Assembly (NCBI GenBank): GCA_902602795.1
Contig: CACKSF010000010.1
Location: forward strand, 1 to 36,426
Origin: an uncultured Fidelibacterota bacterium
Lineage (GTDB): Bacteria; Fidelibacterota; Marinisomatia; Marinisomatales; UBA1611
DNA: 36,426 nt
Reading direction: 5' to 3'
Below the pieces are notes generated by a model, which had not been told where the DNA came from, did no database searches, and saw only the letters and a program-made list of their open reading frames with translations. Each line of letters opens with the position of its first letter. The first letter of the stretch is position 1. The position numbers were made by a program, and so were the translations under genes. Positions 9,928 to 18,930 of the stretch are shown piece by piece.

Positions 9928-11709
9928 ATGCACAGACTTAAAATAATTAGTGCTTACACATTAGCATGTATAGTTATCCTTTTTGGAGATAATGAAAAGA
10001 TAATAATTAATAAGTTAGACCTTATTGGTAATGAGCATGTATCTTTAAATGAGATCCTTTTTATCGTTCGTCAAAGACCCCCTACTTTTTTTTATAGGCA
10101 ACCAGAGTTTAACTCAAGATTGTTAAAACTTGATGCCCTCACATTAAAAAATTATTACCATTCAAAAGGATTTTTAGATGTTCAAATTCAAGAATCTCAT
10201 AAAATCATTGATTCAAAAGCTGATATTTTTTTTAAAATTAATGAAGGAAAAAGATATTATTTAAGTGACCTAAAAATCAATGGTAATCACTCTATTCCAG
10301 ATGCCAGAATTAGTGATCTTTTAGGCTTGTCAATTGGAGATCCATATAACCCAGTTGGAATTAACGATAACCTTTATTTGTTGGAAAATGAGTATTATAA
10401 TTTAGGTAAACTGTTTTTTACTGTAGATATTAAAGATTTGGTTACAGATTCCGTATCTGTAGTAGTAAACATAGAAGAAAAAAAAGATGTTTACATTCAG
10501 AAGACATTTTTTGAAAAAACTGGTAACATTGATTCTACTATTATTCTGCGAGAGTTAACATATGGAGAAGGTGATCTTTACACAAAAAAAGAAACGGATA
10601 AAACTCTAAAACAATTAAGAGAAATGGGAATTTTCTCTATGGCAAATTTAATACCTGTTAGAGTAGCAAATTCTGATTCACTTGTGAATCTAGTAATTGA
10701 ATTCAGAAGATATAAACAAAGAGAATGGTACTCAGCCGGAGGTTATGATCCCATAAGTTTTGCAGAAGGATCACCAGAATTACCTGCTTTAAGTGCTACA
10801 ATTGAATGGCGCAATCGTGCTGCCTATAATACTCCAAAGCAATTTTCAACTAAGATTCTTGCAGGGGTTCCTCTGGAAACTGATTTTGCAAATCCTAGGT
10901 TCAGGTATGATGCAAGTATTTCAAGTAATTGGTTCTTAAATATTAGATTTCCTACTACGATAACAGGATACTTTGAAAGATTCATAATTTATGAGAATTA
11001 TAAAAAGTATGATAAATCAATTGATAGATTTGGAGCAAATTTTAAGCAACGTTTTCAAATAAAAAACCGATCTTATATTGAAAATAAAATAGTATGGGAG
11101 GAGTTTAGCGACAAATCTGAAACTAATATTCAAGAGAGGTCTCTTTTAAGTAAAATATATTTTGATCGTAAAGATGATCCTTTATATCCCAAAAAAGGTT
11201 ATTTAATGGACTTTATTTTTAAATCCACAGGATTTGGAGGTTCTAGGGAATACTTTAAAACAGATGTAACAATTCAATCCTATTATCCAGTTACAATTAA
11301 AAGTGTTCTTGCTTTAAGAATACAATTCGGAAGAATGTGGAATTGGGATGATAATTATAATGATTATTCTTATGAAAAATTTTATCTTGGAGGTAGTACT
11401 TCAATGAGAGCTTGGGATGTATTAAGATTTAGTAATAAAGATGGTATCCCACTTGGAGAGACAATTCGAATGATGACAAACATAGAATGTCGAGCAGATA
11501 TATACAAACTAATTGGGCTTACCATTTTTAGTGATGGTGGGATTTTAACTAGTGAGATGTCTTCTATTTCAATCTCAGATATGAAATGGAATGTAGGTTT
11601 AGGTGTAACAGTTAGAACACCTTTGGGCCCTTTTAGAATAGACTACGCTTATAGATTGAAAGAAAATAAAGAGAGCAGGGTTCAGCTAGGTGTGCAAAAT
11701 CTATTTTAA
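9928..11709 (+). CDS. tamA: Omp85-family outer membrane protein (TamA-like; BamA/TamA superfamily)
   Basis: A 593-residue outer-membrane beta-barrel protein. A short hydrophobic export signal (about 1-20) is followed by about three POTRA domains (roughly 25-105, 107-184 and 185-262; for example LIGNEHVSLNEIL and INGNHSIPDARISDLLGL). A C-terminal 16-strand barrel runs from about 265 to 593. The barrel carries GGSTSMRAWD, the counterpart of the GG..S(V/M)RG motif of Omp85 loop 6, then PLGPFRIDYAYRL, and it ends in phenylalanine (VQNLF), the usual barrel signature. Three POTRA domains rather than five, and the position directly after tamB, favour TamA over BamA. A genome with a single Omp85 could use it for both jobs; that cannot be judged from this window. 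Confidence 0.87.
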   Translation: MHRLKIISAYTLACIVILFGDNEKIIINKLDLIGNEHVSLNEILFIVRQRPPTFFYRQPEFNSRLLKLDALTLKNYYHSKGFLDVQIQESHKIIDSKADIFFKINEGKRYYLSDLKINGNHSIPDARISDLLGLSIGDPYNPVGINDNLYLLENEYYNLGKLFFTVDIKDLVTDSVSVVVNIEEKKDVYIQKTFFEKTGNIDSTIILRELTYGEGDLYTKKETDKTLKQLREMGIFSMANLIPVRVANSDSLVNLVIEFRRYKQREWYSAGGYDPISFAEGSPELPALSATIEWRNRAAYNTPKQFSTKILAGVPLETDFANPRFRYDASISSNWFLNIRFPTTITGYFERFIIYENYKKYDKSIDRFGANFKQRFQIKNRSYIENKIVWEEFSDKSETNIQERSLLSKIYFDRKDDPLYPKKGYLMDFIFKSTGFGGSREYFKTDVTIQSYYPVTIKSVLALRIQFGRMWNWDDNYNDYSYEKFYLGGSTSMRAWDVLRFSNKDGIPLGETIRMMTNIECRADIYKLIGLTIFSDGGILTSEMSSISISDMKWNVGLGVTVRTPLGPFRIDYAYRLKENKESRVQLGVQNLF

Positions 11710-11813
11710 TTTTCTGGGAACAATCGTTTGAAAATATAATTTAAATTTAACCAAATACTTTTTGCAATATAAAACATGCATTAGATTTTGGCACTTTTAA
11801 TATGAGGGATATA

Positions 11814-12545
11814 ATGAAATTAAAGTTTATTACTATTTTAGGATTACTATTTTTAACTGGATGTTCAAAATCATCAATTGAGTTATTTGAACTTTCAGAA
11901 AAAAAACTGAAAAATAATCAACCTGCTTTAGCCCTAAAAGATCTAGAAAAGTTATTAGAGAAATTTCCTAATGATAGTCTAGCATCTAATGCATTGTATA
12001 AGATTTCCACAATACATCTCAACTGGCAGAATGATCTTTCTTCTGGGTTTTACACACTAGAAAAACTTGCTAAGAGTTATCCAAAATCTAAACAAGGAGA
12101 GCAGGCAAAAATTGAAATTGAAGAATTTCCAGATTATATATTAAATAAAACTGAATCGTTACGAAAAAAAGAGATGACGAAAGAAGCCATTGAGCACTTA
12201 ATGTTTTTAATCGAAAATTATTCAAAATATAAACTTTTACCAAAAGCTCAATACATGCTAGGTGATATATACATGAATGATTTAAGAGATTTCAATACAG
12301 CAATACAAGAATATAGAAAAGTTATTGAATTTTTCTCTGGATCTGAGCAGGAGCCGCATGCACTATTTATGATAGGATACGTATATGCAAATATTTTGAA
12401 TGATACAAAAAGTGCTAAGGTTGAATATGAAGAATTTTTAAGTAGGTTCCCTAAACACGAGTTATCACCATCCGTAAAATTTGAAATTGATTATTTAGGA
12501 AAAAGTGTCGATGAAATTCCAGCCTTAAAACATATAACATCTTAA
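11814..12545 (+). CDS. BamD-like tetratricopeptide-repeat outer-membrane lipoprotein
   Basis: A 243-residue lipoprotein. The lipobox LTGC places the lipidated cysteine at residue 17, after a short signal (MKLKFITILGLLF). The mature part is alpha-helical with about four to five TPR-type repeats (for example ALKDLEKLLEKFPNDSLASNALY and AIQEYRKVIEFFSGSEQEPHALFMIGYVY), the layout of BamD/YfiO and related scaffolds. ATG 11814 is preferred over ATG 11802 because AGGGA at 11805-11809 is spaced correctly and the signal peptide then has normal length. It lies 104 bases after the TamA-like gene. It may assist outer-membrane protein assembly, but TPR lipoproteins also act in gliding and peptidoglycan-linked complexes, so the exact role is inferred. 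Confidence 0.78.
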   Translation: MKLKFITILGLLFLTGCSKSSIELFELSEKKLKNNQPALALKDLEKLLEKFPNDSLASNALYKISTIHLNWQNDLSSGFYTLEKLAKSYPKSKQGEQAKIEIEEFPDYILNKTESLRKKEMTKEAIEHLMFLIENYSKYKLLPKAQYMLGDIYMNDLRDFNTAIQEYRKVIEFFSGSEQEPHALFMIGYVYANILNDTKSAKVEYEEFLSRFPKHELSPSVKFEIDYLGKSVDEIPALKHITS

Positions 12546-12552
12546 TTAAAAC

Positions 12553-13551
12553 ATGATGAATAACTTTAGCTTAACTGAGATCAACGAAAAAATTTCTGAA
12601 CGATCAAAATTTATTGATAGTCTGAAAAAAAGCATGTCAAGTGTAGTCTCTGGGCAATCTGAATTAATTAATAAACTAATTATTGCCATTCTCGCAGATG
12701 GGCATATATTATTAGAAGGATTACCTGGGCTAGCTAAAACTTTAATGGTTAAAACACTCTCAAAGTTAATCAAGACTGATTTTCAAAGGATTCAGTTCAC
12801 TCCAGATATGCTTCCAGCTGATTTATTGGGAACTTTGGTTTACAACCAAAAAACTGGAGAATTTGATATTAGAAAAGGACCAGTTTTTTCTAATATTATT
12901 CTAGCCGATGAAATAAATAGATCACCAGCAAAAGTTCAGAGTGCATTGCTTGAAGCTATGCAGGAAAGACAAATAACTATTGGAGAAGAAACTTTTCTTT
13001 TAGATAAGCCATTTTTAGTCATGGCTACTCAAAATCCAATTGAGCAGGAAGGTACTTATCCCCTTCCAGAGGCACAAGTTGACAGGTTTTTATTTAAATT
13101 AATAGTTAATTATCCTAGTTTAGATTCTGAAAGAGTAATCCTTCGACAAAATACTAAATCAAACAAAAATAAAGAAGTAGCATCAATTGTTTCGAGAAAT
13201 GAAATAATTGATGCTCAGGAAGTAATCGAAGAAATATACGTTGATGAAAAAGTTGAGGATTATATTTTAAATTTAATATTTGCGACTAGAGACCCATCAA
13301 ACAATGGATTAGAAGATTTAGAAGGTATAATTGATTATGGAGCTTCTCCTCGAGCTACAATAAATTTAGTTCGAGCAGCAAAAGCCAGGGCTTTCACTGA
13401 AAATAGAGGCTATATCACACCAGAGGATATTAGAAATATTGGTGCAGATGTTTTGCGTCATCGAATAATTCTTTCTTATGAAGCAGAAGCAGAAGAATTG
13501 ACTTCCGAGGATGTAATTCAAAGGTTATTTGAAGTAGTAGAAGTACCTTAA
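12553..13551 (+). CDS. MoxR-family AAA+ ATPase
   Basis: A 332-residue MoxR-type AAA+ protein (AAA_3 plus the C-terminal AAA lid). Walker A is GLPGLAKT (56-63), followed by the family-typical FTPDMLPADLLG. Walker B is IILADEINRSPAKVQ (about 115-130), sensor 1 is FLVMATQNPIEQEGTYPLPEAQ, and the arginine finger lies in DRFLF. MoxR ATPases act as chaperones, usually beside DUF58 and VWA-domain proteins, helping assemble periplasmic or membrane complexes. Here a DUF58 protein follows after 7 bases. The start is ATG ATG at 12553/12556 with no visible Shine-Dalgarno. The protein family is certain; the physiological substrate is unknown. Confidence 0.92.
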   Translation: MMNNFSLTEINEKISERSKFIDSLKKSMSSVVSGQSELINKLIIAILADGHILLEGLPGLAKTLMVKTLSKLIKTDFQRIQFTPDMLPADLLGTLVYNQKTGEFDIRKGPVFSNIILADEINRSPAKVQSALLEAMQERQITIGEETFLLDKPFLVMATQNPIEQEGTYPLPEAQVDRFLFKLIVNYPSLDSERVILRQNTKSNKNKEVASIVSRNEIIDAQEVIEEIYVDEKVEDYILNLIFATRDPSNNGLEDLEGIIDYGASPRATINLVRAAKARAFTENRGYITPEDIRNIGADVLRHRIILSYEAEAEELTSEDVIQRLFEVVEVP

Positions 13552-13558
13552 ATACTAA

Positions 13559-14434
13559 ATGATTCCTAAAAAGATTTTTCAAAAAGTTAAGCGGATTGAA
13601 ATTAAAACTCGTGGATTAGTTAATGATCTTTTTGGGGGGGAATATCATTCTATTTTTAAAGGAAGAGGTATGACGTTTTCTGAAGTTCGTGAGTACAATC
13701 CTGGTGATGATATAAGGCTGATAGATTGGAATGTAACTGCTAGAGCAGGTTCACCTTTTGTAAAAGTTTTTGAAGAAGAACGAGAATTAACAGTTTTTTT
13801 GCTTGTTGACATCTCATCCTCTGGAAAATTTGGAACTGGAAGTCAGCTAAAAAAAGATTATAGCGCCGAAATTGCCTCTGTTTTAGGATTTTCTGCGATA
13901 AAAAACAATGATAAAGTCGGCCTTATTTTATTTTCAGATATTGTAGAAAAATATATCGTCCCTAAAAAAGGGAAAACTCATGTTCTTAGAGTTATAAGAG
14001 AATTATTATTTAGGGATCCAATTGGTTCTAAAACTTCTATTTGTCAAGCTCTTGATTATTTATTAAAAGTTGCAAAAAGAAAATGCGTGGTGTTTTTAAT
14101 ATCTGATTTTTTGGATGATAATTATTTAACCTCCTTGAAAGTTGTAAATAAAAAACATGATATTGTAGCTATTCAAATATTAGACCCAGCCGAATTAGAC
14201 TTCCCAGACTTGGGTTTTTTTAAGGTTGAGGACCCTGAAACAGGAGAGATGTTTTGGATAGATACTTCATCTAAAAAAATGATGAAAGAGTTGAAGGAAG
14301 AAATAAGTATTAAACAATTAAACTTTAAAAAAAGAATGAGAAAGTTTGGAATAGATTTAGTTTCAATTTCAACTGATGAAGATTTTGTTGATCCCTTATT
14401 ATCTTTTTTTAAATCAAGAGAAAAAAGAAATTAG
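13559..14434 (+). CDS. DUF58-domain protein with VWA-like metal-binding fold
   Basis: A 291-residue cytosolic DUF58 protein. The conserved DUF58 block EVREYNPGDDIRLIDWN is at about residues 42-58, followed by the acidic, basic run KVFEEEREL. A VWA-like MIDAS motif DxSxS is present as DISSS (84-88) and a second VWA strand as CVVFLISDFLDD (about 180). These proteins partner MoxR ATPases in Bat-like clusters. Its stop overlaps the next start by one base (TAGTG), so the three genes 12553-15285 form a coupled operon. No separate BatA or BatB VWA protein is present, so this is probably the only VWA component of the local system. Confidence 0.87.
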   Translation: MIPKKIFQKVKRIEIKTRGLVNDLFGGEYHSIFKGRGMTFSEVREYNPGDDIRLIDWNVTARAGSPFVKVFEEERELTVFLLVDISSSGKFGTGSQLKKDYSAEIASVLGFSAIKNNDKVGLILFSDIVEKYIVPKKGKTHVLRVIRELLFRDPIGSKTSICQALDYLLKVAKRKCVVFLISDFLDDNYLTSLKVVNKKHDIVAIQILDPAELDFPDLGFFKVEDPETGEMFWIDTSSKKMMKELKEEISIKQLNFKKRMRKFGIDLVSISTDEDFVDPLLSFFKSREKRN

Positions 14435-15285
14435 TGATATATCTATTATTTTTTTTTCAATCTATATTATTTTCTAAAGGTCTCCTAATAAGCTCAGAAT
14501 TGGACACAAACAAAGCCTATATTGGTGAAATTATAAGATGGTCAATTAAGTTAGAAGGTAATGATAGCTTTAATTACAATTTTCCAAAATTAAATATTGA
14601 TAATGATACGATTAAAGTAAAACAACTTTTATCATTAAATAACACAAATAATCAAATTGAATTTGAGATAATATCTTGGGATACTGGAAGGTTTACAACT
14701 CCAAGTTATTCTATTGAAATATTAGATGATAATGGAAGAGTAGAGTTTCTTATGACCGCTCCATCTAAAGAATATTCTATTTTATCTATATTGTCAACAT
14801 TGCAAGATAAAAATTTTAGACCGCTTAAGGGACCAGTTCCAGTCAGCGGTTTATGGCCGATAAAAAATTTAATTTTAGTTATTGTCATAATAACAATAGT
14901 TTATGCAATAATTACTGTTTGGAAAAAACGCGAAAAAAAATTTTACAATAAAATAAACTATAAATATATAGAGTTGCCGAAAGATAGGGCATTTAGGCGC
15001 CTTGAAGAATTAAACTCTAGCCAGTTCACAAAAGATTTTTATACAAAATTATCACATATTTTTAGAGAATATATTGAGACAAAATACTATATTCGTACTC
15101 TTGAAATGACAACTGAAGAAATAAAGGAATCCAGATCTCTTTTTCCGATGGAAGATCTTCAATTTGAAGAGTTGATTGTATTCTTAAATCTTTCTGATCA
15201 TGTAAAATATGCACTTCAAATGCCTACTAAGTCCGAAATGGAACTGGATAAAGAAAAAATAAAAACTATTATTAGTAACCTTTAA
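14434..15285 (+). CDS. BatD-like membrane protein of the MoxR/DUF58 cluster
   Basis: A 283-residue protein with an N-terminal signal or anchor (about 1-15, IYLLFFFQSILFS) and a beta-rich extracytoplasmic part (about 20-135). One transmembrane helix follows (144-163, NLILVIVIITIVYAIITVW), with a basic, helical cytoplasmic tail (165-283, including FREYIETKYYIRTLEMTTEEI). This architecture, and the gene order after MoxR and DUF58, match BatD-like/DUF4381-like proteins; sequence recognition alone would be weak. It starts with GTG, overlapping the preceding stop by one base. No genes for the usual BatA, BatB, BatC or BatE follow; the next gene is efp with its own promoter region. Confidence 0.65.
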   Translation: MIYLLFFFQSILFSKGLLISSELDTNKAYIGEIIRWSIKLEGNDSFNYNFPKLNIDNDTIKVKQLLSLNNTNNQIEFEIISWDTGRFTTPSYSIEILDDNGRVEFLMTAPSKEYSILSILSTLQDKNFRPLKGPVPVSGLWPIKNLILVIVIITIVYAIITVWKKREKKFYNKINYKYIELPKDRAFRRLEELNSSQFTKDFYTKLSHIFREYIETKYYIRTLEMTTEEIKESRSLFPMEDLQFEELIVFLNLSDHVKYALQMPTKSEMELDKEKIKTIISNL

Positions 15286-15326
15286 TTAATCTTCTGGTTT
15301 ATTATTCAACTCATTTGAACAGTGTA

Positions 15327-15356
15327 TTGAGTATTGTAAATTTGAATGAATAAAAT
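15327..15356 (+). promoter_or_regulatory. Probable promoter for efp and the downstream run
   Basis: TTGAGT (15327-15332), an 18-base spacer and TAAAAT (15351-15356) lie in the 94-base gap before efp, followed by a Shine-Dalgarno AGGAAG at 15370-15375. This gap is one of the few in the 15.3-24.6 kb run, so it is the natural place for the operon promoter. Confidence 0.4.
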
Positions 15357-15379
15357 ATTAATAAATTTTAGGAAGTTAT

Positions 15380-15943
15380 ATGGCAAGTACTGCTAATATT
15401 AAAAATGGTGTTGTAATTTTACATAAAAACAAACGGATGAAGGTTATAGAATTTCAACATGTTAAACCTGGTAAGGGTGGTGCGTTTGTAAGAACTAAGC
15501 TAAAAGATATTCAATCAGGAAAAATTATTGATGAAACATTCAATGCTGGGCATAAGCTTGAGTTTATTAGAGTAGAAGCTAAATCAATGCAGTTTCTATA
15601 TGTTGACGGTGAAAATCATATATTTATGGATAGTGAGACTTTTGATCAAATAAATGTCATCACAAAATCTATTGGATACAAAAAAAACTTTCTAATCGCT
15701 GGCACTGTTGTAGATTTACTTTTTGACGAAGATGAAGTCCTTGATGTAAGGCTACCTTCCCATGTAATCTTGGAAGTATCGAAGACAGAGCCCGGATTTA
15801 AAGGTAACACTGCTACTGGAGCTAATAAGCCTGCTACGTTGGAAACAGGGTATGTGTTAAATGTTCCCTTATTTATAGATGAGGGAGACAAACTAAGAAT
15901 TGATACTCGTACTGGAGAGTATGTCGAAAGGTCAAAAGATTAA
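15380..15943 (+). CDS. efp: Elongation factor P
   Basis: EF-P of 187 residues (typical about 185-190), with an N-terminal KOW-like domain and two OB domains. The tip loop reads KPGKGGAF, with Lys32 at the position that is modified in many bacteria (Lys34 in E. coli numbering). The C-terminal signature DEGDKLRIDTRTGEYVERS is complete. EF-P enters the ribosome at stalled polyproline sequences and promotes peptide-bond formation. The lysine-type tip would fit EpmA-type or another lysine modification, but no modification enzyme lies in this window. ATG 15380 follows AGGAAG. Confidence 0.97.
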   Translation: MASTANIKNGVVILHKNKRMKVIEFQHVKPGKGGAFVRTKLKDIQSGKIIDETFNAGHKLEFIRVEAKSMQFLYVDGENHIFMDSETFDQINVITKSIGYKKNFLIAGTVVDLLFDEDEVLDVRLPSHVILEVSKTEPGFKGNTATGANKPATLETGYVLNVPLFIDEGDKLRIDTRTGEYVERSKD

Positions 15944-15961
15944 AATATACTAGGAGAAAAA

Positions 15962-16441
15962 ATGTGGCAGGATAAGCTTAAAGAGATTATATATATACTT
16001 GAGAATTCTAATGTAAATGAGATTGAAATAAAATCTTGGGGCCATCAATATCGAGTTGTGAAAAACTCTACATTGATTTCTAGCGGAGGAAGTAATTTAG
16101 AACAACCAGTTGTAGTAGGAAAACAAGAAGTCGAGATTCAGAATAATCCAAAAGATGAACTTAATTTAAGCGCTTCGCAAAACGACAACGAAGGTACGAC
16201 AAAAGAAAAGGTCCTTTCGCCAATGCCAGGCACATTTTATGCGGCTCCAACCCCTGAAGATGATAATTATGTCAAGATTGGCGATAATGTCAAAATAGGA
16301 CAAACGCTCTGCATCATTGAAGCAATGAAAATAATGAATGAAATTGAATCAGATTTTGATGGTGTTGTAACTGAAATTAAAGTTGATGATGGTAATCCTG
16401 TCGAATATAACCAAATCCTTTTTACTATTAATCCTGAATAA
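15962..16441 (+). CDS. accB: Biotin carboxyl carrier protein of acetyl-CoA carboxylase
   Basis: BCCP of 159 residues. An N-terminal helical segment (about 1-30) leads to a low-complexity acidic and Asn/Gln-rich linker (about 38-80) and a C-terminal biotinyl domain (about 85-158). The biotinylation motif EAMKIMNE places biotin on Lys123. The thumb-like region upstream (PMPGTFYAAPTPEDDNYV) is that of the AccB type rather than of pyruvate carboxylase. A good Shine-Dalgarno AGGAG (15952-15956) sits 5 bases before the ATG. The next gene is biotin carboxylase, so the two form the standard accBC pair, carrying out the first half-reaction of malonyl-CoA synthesis. The carboxyltransferase genes accA and accD are not in this window. 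Confidence 0.95.
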   Translation: MWQDKLKEIIYILENSNVNEIEIKSWGHQYRVVKNSTLISSGGSNLEQPVVVGKQEVEIQNNPKDELNLSASQNDNEGTTKEKVLSPMPGTFYAAPTPEDDNYVKIGDNVKIGQTLCIIEAMKIMNEIESDFDGVVTEIKVDDGNPVEYNQILFTINPE

Positions 16442-16447
16442 AGTTCA

Positions 16448-17803
16448 ATGTACAATAAAATTTTAATTGCTAACAGAGGTGAGATTGCTCTAAGAGTAAT
16501 TAGGGCATGCAATGAGCTAGGTATAAAAACTGTTGCAATTTATTCAACAGCCGATGAATTATCCCTACATGTGAAATTTGCTGATGAAGCAGTATGCATA
16601 GGGCCTCCACCTAGTAGTGACAGTTACTTAAATATTCCAAGAATAATAGCTGCTGCTGAAATTACCGATGCTGATGCTATACATCCTGGATATGGCTTTT
16701 TATCTGAATCAGCTAAATTTTCTAAAATCTGTAGTGAAAATAAAATCACTTTCCTAGGACCTAGTCCTACTATTATTGACTCAATGGGCAATAAAGCAAA
16801 AGCAAAGCAAACCATGAAAAAAGCTGGAGTGCCTGTAGTCCCTGGTGGAGATGGTACTCTTAGTGGTCCTGAAGAAGCTTTATTAAAAGCGAATGAAATG
16901 GGATATCCTGTTATGCTAAAAGCATCCGCTGGCGGAGGGGGGCGAGGTATGCGTTTTGTAGAAGACGAATCAAATGTGATATCTGCTTTTAAATCAGCTA
17001 ATCAAGAAGCCCTTACATCTTTTGGCAACGGCGATATTTATATTGAAAAATTCATTGAAAACCCAAGGCATATAGAAGTACAAGTTTTAGGTGACTCTTT
17101 TGGTAATATTATTCATTTGGGAGAGAGAGAATGCTCTATTCAACGTCGCCATCAAAAACTTATTGAAGAGTCCCCTTCACCATTAGTTGACTCCAGCACT
17201 CGAGAAAGGATAGGGAAAGCGGCAATTAGAGGCGCAAAAGCAGTTAAATATATTGGAGTTGGCACAATAGAATTTTTGATGGATAAAAATAAAAATTTTT
17301 ATTTTATGGAAATGAATACTCGAATCCAAGTAGAGCATCCGGTTACTGAAATGGTTACAGGAGTTGATTTAATAAAACAACAAATTCTAATGCATGCTGG
17401 AGAGAAAATCATAGAACCTAGGGAACTAAAGTTACGAGGTCACTCCATAGAATGCCGAATAAATGCAGAAGATCCATCCAATAACTTTTTACCCTTTCCA
17501 GGAAATATAACTTCTTTTCATATGCCTGGTGGTAAGGGAGTTAGAGTTGATTCACATGCATACTCTGGGTATGAAATACCTAGATATTATGATTCAATGA
17601 TTGGCAAAATTATTGTACATGCAAAAAGTAGAAAGAGGGCCATATTAAGAATGCAAAGAGCATTACAAGAGACAATAATAGATGGCCCAAAAACAACGAT
17701 TCCATACCAATTAGCTATTATGAAGGATAATAAATTTATATCTGGAAATTTTGACACAAGTTTTCTTGAAAACTTTGAATACAAAAATAAAATAAATAAA
17801 TAG
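16448..17803 (+). CDS. accC: Biotin carboxylase, acetyl-CoA carboxylase subunit A
   Basis: A 451-residue ATP-grasp biotin carboxylase. The N-terminal domain begins [16 protein letters not shown], the ATP-binding glycine loop is [12 protein letters not shown] (about residues 159-170), the catalytic region is [20 protein letters not shown], and the C-terminal domain contains ECRINAEDP. It carboxylates the biotin on AccB using ATP and bicarbonate. It ends after the biotin carboxylase domains, so it is the stand-alone subunit and not a fused pyruvate or propionyl-CoA carboxylase. It starts 6 bases after accB. Confidence 0.96.
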   Translation: MYNKILIANRGEIALRVIRACNELGIKTVAIYSTADELSLHVKFADEAVCIGPPPSSDSYLNIPRIIAAAEITDADAIHPGYGFLSESAKFSKICSENKITFLGPSPTIIDSMGNKAKAKQTMKKAGVPVVPGGDGTLSGPEEALLKANEMGYPVMLKASAGGGGRGMRFVEDESNVISAFKSANQEALTSFGNGDIYIEKFIENPRHIEVQVLGDSFGNIIHLGERECSIQRRHQKLIEESPSPLVDSSTRERIGKAAIRGAKAVKYIGVGTIEFLMDKNKNFYFMEMNTRIQVEHPVTEMVTGVDLIKQQILMHAGEKIIEPRELKLRGHSIECRINAEDPSNNFLPFPGNITSFHMPGGKGVRVDSHAYSGYEIPRYYDSMIGKIIVHAKSRKRAILRMQRALQETIIDGPKTTIPYQLAIMKDNKFISGNFDTSFLENFEYKNKINK

Positions 17804-17811
17804 GTTATTAT

Positions 17812-18189
17812 ATGTCTGTACCAAATCATTTACTCTACACTAAAGATCATGAATGGGTTGAGTTCAAAGAGGAATATGCAATAGTTGGGATTACTGATTA
17901 TGCACAAAGTCAATTAGGAGATGTGATTTTTGTCGAATTTCCTGAAATTGGAGAAGATTTACATTCTGGATCTTCCTTTGGAGAGGTTGAAGCAGTTAAA
18001 ACGGTTTCAGATTTATTTGCGCCCATATCAGGGAAAGTATTATCTGTTAATGAAGAAATAGAAGATGCCCCAGATCTTGTAAATTCTGATCCTTACAAAA
18101 AGGGTTGGCTAATAAAAATATCTCCATCAAAACTTGAAGAAAAAGATGGTCTTATGAATTTTGAAGAGTATAAAAGTTTTATAAGTTGA
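17812..18189 (+). CDS. gcvH: Glycine cleavage system H protein
   Basis: A lipoyl-domain protein of 125 residues, normal length. It has the N-terminal H-protein signature YTKDHEWVEF and a lipoylation site at Lys63 within FGEVEAVKTVSDLFAPISG. H protein carries the aminomethyl intermediate between P, T and L proteins and can also relay octanoyl/lipoyl groups. None of gcvP, gcvT or lpd is in this window. It sits between accC and GGGP synthase with 8 and 0 bases between genes, so it is co-transcribed with fatty-acid and lipid genes. That context leaves open a lipoate-relay role, which is inference. Confidence 0.96.
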   Translation: MSVPNHLLYTKDHEWVEFKEEYAIVGITDYAQSQLGDVIFVEFPEIGEDLHSGSSFGEVEAVKTVSDLFAPISGKVLSVNEEIEDAPDLVNSDPYKKGWLIKISPSKLEEKDGLMNFEEYKSFIS

Positions 18190-18930
18190 ATGTCAGTCTT
18201 CCAATCATTAATTGATGTTTACAATAACAGAGGTGCATGTTACGTAATTCTTATTGATCCAGATAATAAAAATGATGGTTCGATTCTATCTCAAGTAGAA
18301 ATGGCAAATTGTTCAGAGGTAGATGCTATTTTTGTTGGTGGAAGTTTAATGATGGACGGGAAATCAAATGATAGAGTCAAAAAGATAAAACAAATAGCTA
18401 ATGTTCCTGTTATATTATTCCCTGGTGGGGTAAATCAAATAAATTCTAACTACGATGCAATGTTATTTTTATCTCTTTTGTCTGGAAGAAACCCACATTA
18501 TTTAATAGGAGAGCAAGTTATTTCTGCACCAATTGTTAAGGATATAGGGTTAGAAGCTATTTCAACCGGTTATATTCTTTTAGATGGAGGGAACGTTACC
18601 TCTGTTGAATTCATGAGTGGAACAAGACCCATTCCAATGGATAAGAAAGATATAGTAGCTTCTCATGCACTTGCTGGACAATATTTAGGAATGAAGTCAA
18701 TTTATCTCGAAGCAGGTAGTGGAGCAAAAAATCATATACCAAGTGATATTGTAAATTCAGTATCTAATCTTGTTTCGATACCTATAATAGCTGGTGGTGG
18801 CATTTCTTCCCCAGAAATCGCGGAAAAATTAGTAAAAGCTGGAGCATCTATTATTGTTACTGGTACTGCTATTGAGAAAAATCATAGTTGCATGAGTGAT
18901 TTTGCAAAAGCGGTTCATTGGAAAGGTTAG
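18190..18930 (+). CDS. Geranylgeranylglyceryl/heptaprenylglyceryl phosphate synthase family (GGGPS/PcrB)
   Basis: A 246-residue TIM-barrel prenyltransferase of the GGGPS/PcrB family. Visible motifs are VILIDPDN with Asp23 (Mg-binding), IFVGGSLMMDG, VILFPGGVNQINSNYDAML, YLEAGSGAKNHIP and the phosphate-binding IPIIAGGGISSPE and IIVTGTAIE. The family transfers a polyprenyl group from its diphosphate to sn-glycerol-1-phosphate, the first ether-lipid step in Archaea. Bacteroidota and relatives carry homologues whose end product is poorly known. The start codon follows the gcvH stop directly. The chain length accepted cannot be read from the sequence with confidence. No glycerol-1-phosphate dehydrogenase or downstream ether-lipid enzyme is visible in the window. 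Confidence 0.92.
   Translation: MSVFQSLIDVYNNRGACYVILIDPDNKNDGSILSQVEMANCSEVDAIFVGGSLMMDGKSNDRVKKIKQIANVPVILFPGGVNQINSNYDAMLFLSLLSGRNPHYLIGEQVISAPIVKDIGLEAISTGYILLDGGNVTSVEFMSGTRPIPMDKKDIVASHALAGQYLGMKSIYLEAGSGAKNHIPSDIVNSVSNLVSIPIIAGGGISSPEIAEKLVKAGASIIVTGTAIEKNHSCMSDFAKAVHWKG

Noticed and set aside
11788-11815. TTGGCA-N16-TATAAT promoter-like match
   Set aside because: The -10 box overlaps the start codon of the lipoprotein gene, so a transcript from it could not encode the signal peptide. A chance match in AT-rich DNA is more likely.
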